Source: DASTYU01 sp035764655
Lineage (GTDB): Bacteria; Chloroflexota; Limnocylindria; Limnocylindrales; CSP1-4
DNA length: 30,523 nucleotides
Reading direction: 5' to 3'
Assembly (NCBI GenBank): GCA_035764655.1
Contig: DASTYU010000220.1
Span: forward strand, 1-30,523
Positions 22,334 to 29,470 of this stretch are shown piece by piece. The translations under genes were made by a program, and so were the position numbers. Positions within the stretch are counted from its first letter, which is position 1; each line of letters begins with the position of its first letter. The notes under the pieces were generated by a model. The model did not search any database, was not told where the DNA came from, and was given only the letters and a program-made list of their open reading frames with translations.

Positions 22334-23263
22334 ATGCCGATGCCGCACCGCACGTTCGCCCAGGTGGCGAAGCGGCGGCTCACGGGAACCGAAGGTCGCG
22401 AGCGCATTCGCGTGGTGCGCGAGCTGCTCGCGGAGCTGCCCGACTACCGGAACGGTCCGTACGCGGATTTGCGCAAGTCGCTGCTCGCTGAGATCGAGGA
22501 GACGCGTGTCCGCTCGAACGCGGTCCATCGTGATTCGATCGCGGTCCGCCGGGAAGGCGCGGCCCAGATCTGCCTGGTCGGACCGCCAAACGTCGGCAAG
22601 TCCTCGCTGCTCCAGGCCCTGTCCGAGATCCAGATCAAGACGGGCGATTACGCGTTCACCACGCTCCGACCGGTGCCGGCGCTGACCCGGATCGGCGGGG
22701 TGCTGGTGCAGCTCGTCGAAATCCCGGGCCTCATCGAGGGGGCATCCGCCGATCGCGGCGGTGGGCGTGCGTTGCTGGGCGTGCTGCGCAGCGCCGATGC
22801 GATCGTGTATTGCACGCGGGCGAATGCCGATCCAGCCGAGCTGGTCGTGGTCCGCGATGAGGTCCTCGCCGCGGGGATCGACAAGCCGTCGATCCTGGCC
22901 GCGACCCAGGCCGACGAGGCCCCGAGGGCCGCCGTGGGCCGCCTGGCAGCAGTCTTTCCCGACCTCGCGGTCGTCTCCGTCTCGATCCTTGACGAGGAAT
23001 CGCTGGAGGCGTTCCGTCAGGCGGTGTGGTCGCTCACGGGGTTGATCCGCGTTCGCCTGCGCAAGAACGGCGTCGTTGAGGAGGAGCCGATCGCCCTGGA
23101 ACCGAGCGCCACCGTCGCCGAGGTGGCCGACGCGATCCATCACGATCTCGGCGGGTCGTTAAGCGGGGCACGGGTGTGGGGACCGTCCGCACGATTCGAG
23201 GGTCAGCGCGTCGGTCGCGACCACGTCGTGATGGACGGCGACACGGTGGAAATCCTTGTTTGA
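22334..23263 (+). CDS. DRG/Obg-type GTPase with C-terminal TGS domain
   Basis: The 309-aa protein has an N-terminal helical stretch ('RTFAQVAKRRLTGTEGRERIRVVRELLAELPDYRNGPYADLRKSLLAEIEE') as in DRG/Rbg GTPases. The G domain has G1 'GPPNVGKSSLLQAL', a G2-like 'YAFTTLRPVPALTRIGG' and G3 'VEIPGLIEGAS.DRGGGRALLGVLRSADAIVY', which is DRG-like with Glu instead of the usual Asp. The G4 position reads 'ATQADE' instead of NKxD, and 'VSVSILDEESLEAFRQAVW' is near G5. Residues 235-309 are a TGS domain ('IRVRLRKNGV...LEPSATVAEVADAIH...VWGPSARFEGQRVGRDHVVMDGDTVEILV'). The family associates with ribosomes. ATG 22334 follows AAGGAG at 22320-22325. MOSC and acyltransferase genes follow at 18-19 bp gaps. Confidence 0.92.
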   Translation: MPMPHRTFAQVAKRRLTGTEGRERIRVVRELLAELPDYRNGPYADLRKSLLAEIEETRVRSNAVHRDSIAVRREGAAQICLVGPPNVGKSSLLQALSEIQIKTGDYAFTTLRPVPALTRIGGVLVQLVEIPGLIEGASADRGGGRALLGVLRSADAIVYCTRANADPAELVVVRDEVLAAGIDKPSILAATQADEAPRAAVGRLAAVFPDLAVVSVSILDEESLEAFRQAVWSLTGLIRVRLRKNGVVEEEPIALEPSATVAEVADAIHHDLGGSLSGARVWGPSARFEGQRVGRDHVVMDGDTVEILV

Positions 23264-23281
23264 GCCGCGCGGCTTGCCGAG

Positions 23282-23851
23282 ATGGGCGACACTTGGGTGG
23301 TGATTTCTGTCACCACCGATCGTGACTTCGAGCCGCTCCTCGCCGGCATCCGCGAGGCGCCGCGTGGCGTGGGACGTCTCGAGTTGATCGTCCGGCGGCC
23401 GGCCGTCGACAAGCGCGAGGTCCTCACAGCCGCGTTGCTCGATCCGACGGTCGGCCTGGTCGGCGACGGCTGGTTCGAGCGCGGGAGCACGCGCACGTCC
23501 GATGGCCGAGCCAACCCCGAAAGCCAGGTGACGCTCATCAGTACACGCGTGCTGCGCGCGATCGAGCCGAATGAGGCACGATGGCCCCTGGCGGGCGACC
23601 AGCTGTACGTCGATTTCGACCTCGGTCAGGAGGCGCTGCCGGCGGGCAGCGGGCTTGCCGTCGGTTCGGCGGTGCTCGTGGTCAGCGAGCAACCGCACAC
23701 CGGCTGTGCCAAGTTCAGCGCACGCTTCGGAAGCGATGCATTGCGCTGGATCAACTCGCCCGATGGGCGAGAATTGCGAATGCGGGGTCTGAACGCCCGC
23801 GTGGTCGAAGGGGGCACGGTCCGGACCGGTGATGCGGTCCGGCGGGTCTGA
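23282..23851 (+). CDS. MOSC domain-containing protein
   Basis: The 189-aa protein has the MOSC hallmarks: 'ANPESQVTLISTRVLRAIEP', 'LAGDQLYVDFDLGQEALPAGSGLAVGSAVLVVSEQPHTGCAKFSARFG' with the conserved Cys that in this superfamily can hold a sulfur, and 'LRMRGLNARVVEGGTVRTGDAVRRV'. MOSC domains occur in molybdenum-cofactor sulfurases and in mARC/YiiM-type proteins. This is a stand-alone form with no beta-barrel or PLP domain, so the substrate is open. ATG 23282 lies 18 bp after the GTPase stop, and the acyltransferase follows, probably in one transcript. Confidence 0.88.
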   Translation: MGDTWVVISVTTDRDFEPLLAGIREAPRGVGRLELIVRRPAVDKREVLTAALLDPTVGLVGDGWFERGSTRTSDGRANPESQVTLISTRVLRAIEPNEARWPLAGDQLYVDFDLGQEALPAGSGLAVGSAVLVVSEQPHTGCAKFSARFGSDALRWINSPDGRELRMRGLNARVVEGGTVRTGDAVRRV

Positions 23852-23870
23852 ACTGGAGCAAACCAAGCAC

Positions 23871-26522
23871 GTGCCTTCGTCCAAGCGGCCACGCGCCGCG
23901 CAGACGCCACCTGACCCCCCGGCCGACATCGACGAACCGCAAGTGACGTCGACGCCTGCCTCGAAACGGCGATCCGCGGCGACCTCGCGGAAAACCTCGA
24001 AGGCCGCGGCTCCGAAGCCGAAGGCCGCCGCTGCCACGAAACCGAAGGCCGCTGCGGCGACGAAGCCGAAGCCCACCGCTGCCCGGAAGCCGAAGGCCGC
24101 GGATCCCGCGAAGCCGAAGGCGGCCGCTGCCACGAAACCGAAGGCCGCTGCGGCGACGAAGCCGAAGGCCGCGGCTCCGCCGAAGCCGAAGGCCGCTGCG
24201 GCGACGAAGCCGAAGGCCGCGGCTCCGCCGAAGCCGAAGGCCGCGGCTCCCCCGAAGCCGAAGGCCGCCACGCCGACAACATCCCGCACCAGGAAACCGC
24301 GGACCCCGTCCCTCCCGGTCGACGCAGCCACGCGGACGGTCATCGAACCAGACGTCCCGGTAGCCCAACCGCTCGCACTCGATCGCGGGCCGCAAACCGG
24401 CGGTTTCCGCCCCGATCTCGAAGGCCTGCGTGGCGTCGCCGTGGCGCTGGTGCTGCTCTTCCATGCCGGCGTGCCCTTCGTGACCGGCGGTTACGTCGGC
24501 GTCGACGTTTTCTTTGTCCTCTCGGGTTTCCTGATCACGGGACTCCTCGTTCGGGAGCTTGAGCGGACCGGTACCGTCTCCTTGGTCTCGTTCTATGCAC
24601 GACGCGCGCGCCGCTTGCTGCCCGCTGCCGCGTTGTGCCTGTTCGTGACCGTTGCCGTCTCGGCGCTGGTGCTTCCGCCGTTGAGCGTCCCGGACGTCAG
24701 CACCGACGGAATTGCGGCCGCTCTGTACGTGTCGAACCTGCACTTCGCGTTCCAGGCGACCGATTACCTTGCCAGCGAAGGCCCCCCGTCGCCGCTGCTG
24801 CACTACTGGTCGCTCGGCGTCGAGGAGCAGTTCTACCTCGTCTGGCCGGCACTGCTGCTGCTCGTCGCCAGGGGCGGCGGGGCCGTTGTCCGACGCGTGG
24901 CGATCGCAGCCGCCGTCGTGGGAGCCGCGTCGCTGCTGCTCTCGCTGTGGCTGACCACCGCCAACGCCCCGTGGGCGTTCTACTCGCTGCCGACGCGGGC
25001 GTGGGAGCTCGGGATCGGCGCGTTGCTCGCCGTCGGGGCCGCCCGCTTCGTCCGCATGCCCGCGCGGTTCGCGGCCGCCGCCCTGTGGGCCGGCCTCGCG
25101 CTCATCGCCGTATCGGCTGTCGTCATCGGGACGTCGACGCCCTTCCCGGGCGTCGCCGCCCTGATCCCCACGGCCGGCGCGGCACTCGTGATCGTGGCCG
25201 GATTCGTGCCCACGGGCGTTGGCGCCCGCTCGCCGCTGGATGTACCCCCGTTGCGCTTCCTGGGGCGCATCTCGTACTCGCTCTACCTGTGGCACTGGCC
25301 GCTGCTCGTCCTGCCGGCGATGGCCCTGGGCACGGCCCTGCCGCTCCAGGCCAACCTTGCGCTTGCGGCGCTGACGATCCCAGTCGCCGCCGCCAGCCAA
25401 CGTTTCGTCGAAGACCCCATCCGCCGTGGCACGTTCGTCGGTGTGCTGCCGCGCCGCAACCTGGCCATGGCCGGAGCGATGACGGTGGCCCTTGTCGTCA
25501 CCGTCGCGTCATTCGGCCAGTCGGCCGTCGATCGCCTTGCCGGCTCGACGGCCAGCGGTGTGCAGGGAGAGGCGGACGTGGAAGACCTCATCGAGGAGGT
25601 CTCTGTCGCGGCACAGCATTCGGGCAGCGAAACCGATGCGCCGATCCGCGCGACAGCGAGTCCGGCTTCGAGCGCGAGCCCGCAACGGTTCGCCGGTCCG
25701 GTGCCGGCGAACCTCGCACCGGCACTGATCGAGGCGCGATCCGATCGCCCGTTGATCTACGACGACGGCTGCCACGTGGACTCGCTCGCCCGGGAGCCGG
25801 GCGAATGCGTCTTCGGCGACGTCGACGCCCCCGCAACGGTGGTCCTCATGGGCGACTCGCACGCCGCCCAGTGGTTCCCGGCGCTCGACGCCCTGGGGCG
25901 CGAGCAGCACTGGCGGCTCGTGTCCATGACCAAGAGCGGCTGCCCGCCCGCGGAGGCCACGATCTGGGTCGACATCTTCGACCGCGCCTACAAGGAGTGC
26001 GACGCGTGGCGTGAGGCGGTCTTCGAACGCATCGCGCAGCTGCGGCCCGATCTCGTCGTCGTGTCGATGACGTACGGACAGATCCCCATCGTGAACGGCA
26101 AGACGCTCGACGGCGCGTCGGCGCGAAACGTCATGGTGAAGGCGCTGGAGCATACCCTCGAGCGTCTCGACGCCATCGCCCTCGACGTCGCGCTGATCGG
26201 CGACACGCCTCGGGCGCCCGACAATCCCCCGGTGTGCCTGTCGAGCAATCTCGACGACACGCTGTCGTGTGCCACCGCACGCGATACGGCGGTCGCGAGC
26301 GACTATCTCGAGGAGCAGGCCGACGTTGCCCGTGAGGCGGGCGTGACCTTCATCGATCCGACGCCATGGGTTTGCCCGACTGACCCGTGTCCGGCGGTGA
26401 TCGGGCGATACCTCGTGTACCGCGACACGCACCACCTGACCACTGCATATACGGTGGCCGTGCGGGGCCGGTTGGGCGCGGCCCTGCCCGTTCCCGCCGT
26501 TCGTCGGGTCACCGGCGAATAG
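23871..26522 (+). CDS. OatA/OafA-like membrane O-acyltransferase with SGNH domain and lysine-rich repeat tail
   Basis: The protein (883 aa from GTG 23871; in-frame GTG 23829 and ATG 23832 are alternatives overlapping the MOSC gene) moves acyl groups across the membrane onto wall or surface glycans. Residues 49-136 are eleven 8-residue repeats beginning KPK, in a basic, presumably cytoplasmic tail. The acyltransferase-3 domain (about 180-530) starts 'FRPDLEGLRGVAVALVLLFHAG', with the conserved His, 'GGYVGVDVFFVLSGFLITGLL', 'FYARRARRLLPAA', 'LLHYWSLGVEEQFYLVWP', and 'ISYSLYLWHWPLL', with about ten spans. The extracellular SGNH hydrolase domain has 'LMGDSHAAQWFPAL' (nucleophile Ser near residue 663) and the catalytic 'DTHH' near 853. 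It would modify the polysaccharide or peptidoglycan made by neighbouring functions. Confidence 0.93.
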   Translation: MPSSKRPRAAQTPPDPPADIDEPQVTSTPASKRRSAATSRKTSKAAAPKPKAAAATKPKAAAATKPKPTAARKPKAADPAKPKAAAATKPKAAAATKPKAAAPPKPKAAAATKPKAAAPPKPKAAAPPKPKAATPTTSRTRKPRTPSLPVDAATRTVIEPDVPVAQPLALDRGPQTGGFRPDLEGLRGVAVALVLLFHAGVPFVTGGYVGVDVFFVLSGFLITGLLVRELERTGTVSLVSFYARRARRLLPAAALCLFVTVAVSALVLPPLSVPDVSTDGIAAALYVSNLHFAFQATDYLASEGPPSPLLHYWSLGVEEQFYLVWPALLLLVARGGGAVVRRVAIAAAVVGAASLLLSLWLTTANAPWAFYSLPTRAWELGIGALLAVGAARFVRMPARFAAAALWAGLALIAVSAVVIGTSTPFPGVAALIPTAGAALVIVAGFVPTGVGARSPLDVPPLRFLGRISYSLYLWHWPLLVLPAMALGTALPLQANLALAALTIPVAAASQRFVEDPIRRGTFVGVLPRRNLAMAGAMTVALVVTVASFGQSAVDRLAGSTASGVQGEADVEDLIEEVSVAAQHSGSETDAPIRATASPASSASPQRFAGPVPANLAPALIEARSDRPLIYDDGCHVDSLAREPGECVFGDVDAPATVVLMGDSHAAQWFPALDALGREQHWRLVSMTKSGCPPAEATIWVDIFDRAYKECDAWREAVFERIAQLRPDLVVVSMTYGQIPIVNGKTLDGASARNVMVKALEHTLERLDAIALDVALIGDTPRAPDNPPVCLSSNLDDTLSCATARDTAVASDYLEEQADVAREAGVTFIDPTPWVCPTDPCPAVIGRYLVYRDTHHLTTAYTVAVRGRLGAALPVPAVRRVTGE
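24015..24278 (+). repeat. Eleven 24-bp tandem repeats coding for KPK-octapeptides
   Basis: Eleven consecutive in-frame units start with AAG CCG AAG or AAA CCG AAG-type codons. They encode KPKAAAAT, KPKPTAAR, KPKAADPA, KPKAAAPP and KPKAATPT variants. The period is exactly 24 bp without slippage out of frame, so unit gain or loss would keep the acyltransferase frame. Confidence 0.95.
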
Positions 26523-26554
26523 GGCGACCGTAGCGCGTCGTCGGTTCGGTCGGC

Positions 26555-26563
26555 TGCTAGGCT
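26555..26563 (+). promoter_or_regulatory. Candidate extended -10 TGCTAGGCT, leaderless start
   Basis: TGC followed by TAGGCT (26558-26563) ends 7 nt before ATG 26571. There is no Shine-Dalgarno, so the transcript probably begins at the start codon. The -35 is not recognisable, as expected when an extended -10 is used. Confidence 0.5.
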
Positions 26564-26570
26564 CGCCGCC

Positions 26571-27485
26571 ATGCGTCCATTGAAGGTCGGGATCCAGCTG
26601 CCCGAGGTCGAGCGAGAGGTGCGTTGGCCCGAGCTCCTCGACATGATCCGGGCGATCGAGGACCTGGGCTTCGATTCGATCTGGCTCGGCGAGCACCTGC
26701 TCTACCGCTGGCCGGATCGGCCGCCGCGCGGACCGTGGGAGGCGTGGACCGAGCTGGCCGCGATTGCCGCGGTCACCAGCCGGGTCGAGTTCGGACCGCT
26801 CGTCGCCTGCACGAACTTCCACAACCCGGCATTGCTCGCCAAGCAGGCGGCCACGATCGACGAAATCAGCGGCGGCCGGTTCATTCTCGGGCTTGGCGCC
26901 GGCTGGAACGAGCCCGAATTTCGCGCGTTCGGGTTGCCGTTCGACCACCGCGTTGACCGCTTCGAGGAGGCGTACGCGATCATCCGCGGCCTGTTGCAGG
27001 ACGGCGCGGTCGACTTCGACGGCCGCTTCTACCAGGCCCGCGACTGCGAGCTGCTGCCGCGTGGGCCGCAACCTGGCGGGCCGCCACTGCTCATCGGCTC
27101 GAACGGGCCGCGCATGCTGCGCATCACGATGCCCACCGCCCAGGCCTGGAACAGCTGGTTCAGCGACTTCGGCAACCGGCCGGACGGGATCGGGCGGCTG
27201 CGCGAGGTCGTCGATACGGCCTGCCGCGACGTCGGGCGGGATCCCGCCGAGGTCGCCCGAACCGTGGCCGTCATGGTCCGACTCCCGGGCGGCGGCGGGC
27301 GCATCCAGGGTGGCTACGTCGCGAACCCACCCTCCCCGCTCGAAGGCTCGCCGGACGTGATGGCGGAGAGGTTGCGGGCGTTCGCCGGGGAAGGGATCAG
27401 CCACGTCCAGCTCGTGCTCGACCCGATCACGGGCGACTCCATCCGAACCGTGGGCGCCGTCCTTACCGAACTGGATCGCGCCTGA
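26571..27485 (+). CDS. LLM-class (luciferase-like, probably F420-dependent) oxidoreductase
   Basis: The 304-aa protein has the bacterial luciferase TIM-barrel pattern: 'KVGIQLPEVEREVRWPELLDMIRAIEDLGFDSIWLGEHLLY', 'AAIAAVTSRVEFGPLVACTNFHNPALLAKQAATIDEISGGRFILGLGAGWNEPEFRAFG', 'RVDRFEEAYAIIRGLL', 'PPLLIGSNGPRMLRITMPTAQAWNSWF' and a closing 'GISHVQLVLDP'. The 'ISGGRFILGLGAGW' strand-loop is shared by F420- and FMN-dependent members; F420 is inferred from the subfamily look, not shown. The start is ATG 26571 (MRPLKVGIQ). The gene has its own promoter candidate and ends 65 bp before an Lrp-type regulator. Confidence 0.9.
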   Translation: MRPLKVGIQLPEVEREVRWPELLDMIRAIEDLGFDSIWLGEHLLYRWPDRPPRGPWEAWTELAAIAAVTSRVEFGPLVACTNFHNPALLAKQAATIDEISGGRFILGLGAGWNEPEFRAFGLPFDHRVDRFEEAYAIIRGLLQDGAVDFDGRFYQARDCELLPRGPQPGGPPLLIGSNGPRMLRITMPTAQAWNSWFSDFGNRPDGIGRLREVVDTACRDVGRDPAEVARTVAVMVRLPGGGGRIQGGYVANPPSPLEGSPDVMAERLRAFAGEGISHVQLVLDPITGDSIRTVGAVLTELDRA

Positions 27486-27496
27486 CGGATGGACGG

Positions 27497-27526
27497 TTGC
27501 CGGTGACGCGAAGCGGTTGCTAGGAT
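27497..27526 (+). promoter_or_regulatory. Promoter candidate for the Lrp/AsnC gene (TTGCCG-18-TAGGAT, extended -10)
   Basis: TTGCCG (27497-27502), an 18-nt spacer and TAGGAT (27521-27526) preceded by TGC give the best promoter match of the window. The start ATG 27551 is 24 bp downstream, with GGGAGG (27540-27545) between. Confidence 0.6.
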
Positions 27527-27550
27527 GCCGCGACGAAACGGGAGGCGTGG

Positions 27551-28051
27551 ATGGGCCTGAACGGACGGAACGGCCGCCGCACCGCCTCGGGACGAGGCGC
27601 CGACGAGGTCTCGCCCCTCGACAAGCGGATCATCGAGCATCTCCAGCAGGACGGACGTCGGCCGTTCACGCAGATCGCCGCGGACCTCGGCGTGTCGGAG
27701 GCGGCGGTCCGCGCGCGCACCAATCGCCTCGTCGAACGCGGTGTGCTCCAGGTGGTCGGCGTGACGGACCCGCTTCGTCTCGGCTTCCAGCAGATGGCGA
27801 TGATCGGGATCCGCTGCGAGCGCGACAAGCTCGTCGAGGTGTCCGAGCGGATCGCCGACATGCCCGAGGTCGATTATGTGGTGATCACCGCGGGCACGTA
27901 TGACCTCCTGATCGAGACGGTCTGCGAGGACAATGAGGCGCTGCTGCGCTTCCTTGCCGAGAAGCTTCGCCAGATCGACGGCGTGCGCGACACCGAGACG
28001 TTCGTGTACCTGCGGATGGTCAAGCAGACCTACCAGTGGGGCACCCGCTAG
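27551..28051 (+). CDS. Lrp/AsnC family transcriptional regulator
   Basis: The 166-aa protein has an N-terminal Gly/Arg-rich tail of about 20 residues, then a winged helix-turn-helix 'LDKRIIEHLQQDGRRPFTQIAADLGVSEAAVRARTNRLVERGVL'. The C-terminal RAM effector domain follows: 'MAMIGIRCERDKLVEVSERIADMPEVDYVVITAGTYDLLIETVCEDNEALLRFLAEKLRQIDGVRDTETFVYLRMVK'. Such proteins form octamers and respond to amino acids. The close LLM gene upstream and GGDEF gene downstream are possible targets only by position. ATG 27551 has GGGAGG 5 nt upstream, which fixes the start. Confidence 0.95.
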   Translation: MGLNGRNGRRTASGRGADEVSPLDKRIIEHLQQDGRRPFTQIAADLGVSEAAVRARTNRLVERGVLQVVGVTDPLRLGFQQMAMIGIRCERDKLVEVSERIADMPEVDYVVITAGTYDLLIETVCEDNEALLRFLAEKLRQIDGVRDTETFVYLRMVKQTYQWGTR

Positions 28052-28064
28052 CCCGACCGCCAGC

Positions 28065-28084
28065 GCGGTGCTGCGGGGCACCGC
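28065..28084 (+). terminator. Candidate terminator hairpin after the Lrp/AsnC gene
   Basis: GCGGTGC (28065-28071) pairs perfectly with GCACCGC (28078-28084) across a 6-nt loop, 14 bp after the stop. The following GGTGTTCTCGTT is only mildly T-rich. Confidence 0.5.
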
Positions 28085-28124
28085 CGGTGTTCTCGTTCGC
28101 GACGGAGCGCGCCCGACGAGGGCG

Positions 28125-28130
28125 TAAGAT
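28125..28130 (+). promoter_or_regulatory. Candidate -10 element TAAGAT for the GGDEF gene
   Basis: TAAGAT lies 70 bp before the TTG start at 28201. A -35 is not clear. The leader is long compared with the leaderless genes and carries a proper Shine-Dalgarno, GGGGAG (28189-28194). Confidence 0.35.
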
Positions 28131-28200
28131 GGCGCCCGGACCGTGACGGCCCGCGGGCGCTGCGTACGGGGGTGCTGCGGTCCATGCTGGGGAGCACCCG

Positions 28201-29460
28201 TTGCCGGCCGATCCGGTCCTCGTCATCGCTCTCGCTGCAGCCGTCGCGAACCTCGTCGTCATGGCCGCGCTGATCGTGCCGCGCGTGCTGGGCCGGCCGG
28301 GTCCATTCGGCTCGGGACGTCGCCCGCGCGATTCGGAGCGTGAGCTGCGAGTGGCACAGCAGGCCGCGGTCGTCGGCACGGCCGGCGAGTCGCCGGACGG
28401 CGTACCGCCGCAGGCCTACGACCGCGTCGTGCGGATCGTGGCGTGGAGCTTCCTGCTGGCGGTGACCGTGATGGTCGCCGTGACGGGCCTCTGGCCCCAG
28501 ACCCAGACGACGATCTTCGCGCTCGTGGCGCTGGCCGGACTGTTCGTGCTGGTCGTCCACGACCTGCTGCCGAGCGACGCGTTGGGGCCTGCCAAGTACG
28601 TGCTCGAAGGCTCGGTGTCGGTCACGTTCGCCACGCTGCTCGTGCTCCTGACCGGCGGCATCGACAGCCCGTTCTTCTTCAGCTTCCCGCTCATCGTGGG
28701 CGGTGCCGCGCTCGTCGTTCCACCCACCGTCACCGGGCTCCTGACGGTCGTCGCCGGGATCGGCTATTCGCTTGCCGTCGTCGCGGCGGCCCCGCCCGGC
28801 CCCCTCAGTCCGATCACCGTCACGACGCTCGCGGTGAACATCACCGCGCTCGTGCTGCTCGCGTTCGTGGGCATGGTCATCGCCCGCGAGCAGCGGCGGG
28901 CGCGTGACGCGGCCGTCAGGCTGTCGACGATCGACCCGCTCACCGGTCTGTTCAATCGGTCGTTCTTCTTCGCTGCCGTCGAGCGCGAGATCGCCCGCTC
29001 GGCGCGATCGGGCCGCGGGTTCTGCCTGCTGATGATGGACCTCGACGAGCTCAAGCTGATCAACGATCGACACGGCCATTTCCACGGTGACCGCGTCCTG
29101 CGCGCGGTTGGCGAGATCATCCGCGCCGGCGTGCGGCGCATTGACACCGCGGCGCGCTATGGCGGCGACGAGTTCGTCGTAGTGCTGCCGGAGACGGACC
29201 CGACCGGCGCCTACGTCCTGGCCGAGAAGATCCGCCTCGGCGTCGCCGATCTCGATCTGGCCATCCCGAACTCGAACGCTCGGCCGTCGCTGTCGATCGG
29301 GGTGGTTGCCTATCCGGGCGACGGGCGGACGTCCGACGAGCTGATGATCGCTGCGGACGCGGCCATGTACCGCTCCAAGCGCTCGGGCAAGAACCGGGTG
29401 ACCGGCGTGGAAACGCCGGCACCTGCCGTGGCAGGGAGTCCGAACCGGGGTCGGGTGTAG
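28201..29460 (+). CDS. Membrane diguanylate cyclase (GGDEF)
   Basis: The 419-aa protein makes cyclic di-GMP from GTP. One hydrophobic segment is at residues 4-25; after a soluble stretch, about five or six spans lie between 80 and 230 ('VRIVAWSFLLAVTVMVAVTGLW', 'TIFALVALAGLFVLVVHDLL', 'VTFATLLVLLTGG', 'FPLIVGGAALVVPPTVTGLLTVVAGIGYSLAVVAAA', 'TLAVNITALVLLAFVGMVIA'). They act as a sensor or anchor of unknown signal. The GGDEF domain follows: 'DPLTGLFNRSFFFAAVEREI', 'LLMMDLDELKLINDRHGHFHGDRVL', and GGDEF at 321-325. RRID five residues before it matches the RxxD inhibitory site, so product inhibition is likely. The TTG start is supported by GGGGAG 6 nt upstream. Confidence 0.94.
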   Translation: MPADPVLVIALAAAVANLVVMAALIVPRVLGRPGPFGSGRRPRDSERELRVAQQAAVVGTAGESPDGVPPQAYDRVVRIVAWSFLLAVTVMVAVTGLWPQTQTTIFALVALAGLFVLVVHDLLPSDALGPAKYVLEGSVSVTFATLLVLLTGGIDSPFFFSFPLIVGGAALVVPPTVTGLLTVVAGIGYSLAVVAAAPPGPLSPITVTTLAVNITALVLLAFVGMVIAREQRRARDAAVRLSTIDPLTGLFNRSFFFAAVEREIARSARSGRGFCLLMMDLDELKLINDRHGHFHGDRVLRAVGEIIRAGVRRIDTAARYGGDEFVVVLPETDPTGAYVLAEKIRLGVADLDLAIPNSNARPSLSIGVVAYPGDGRTSDELMIAADAAMYRSKRSGKNRVTGVETPAPAVAGSPNRGRV

Positions 29461-29463
29461 CAT
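29458..29463 (+). promoter_or_regulatory. Candidate -10 element TAGCAT overlapping the GGDEF stop codon
   Basis: TAGCAT uses the TAG stop of the GGDEF gene and ends 7 nt before GTG 29471. No Shine-Dalgarno is present, so the PLP enzyme is probably read from a leaderless transcript. Confidence 0.45.
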
Positions 29464-29470
29464 CCCGTCC

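Noticed and set aside
21056..23143. A 695-codon minus-strand frame opposite the SPFH, RHH and GTPase genes
   Set aside because: It is the antisense shadow of genes with clear domains; its translation is low-complexity His/Arg/Asp-rich sequence.
24015..24278. Possible CRISPR-like array because of regular repeats
   Set aside because: The units are contiguous 24-bp coding repeats without unique spacers and stay in frame with the acyltransferase.
23159..24343. Minus-strand frame with AAAFGFGG repeats
   Set aside because: The repeats are the antisense of the KPK-coding tandem repeats; no independent signal peptide or Shine-Dalgarno supports a glycine-phenylalanine protein.
25509..27404. A 631-codon minus-strand frame
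   Set aside because: It lies opposite the acyltransferase SGNH domain and the LLM oxidoreductase, both with strong motifs; no recognisable product.
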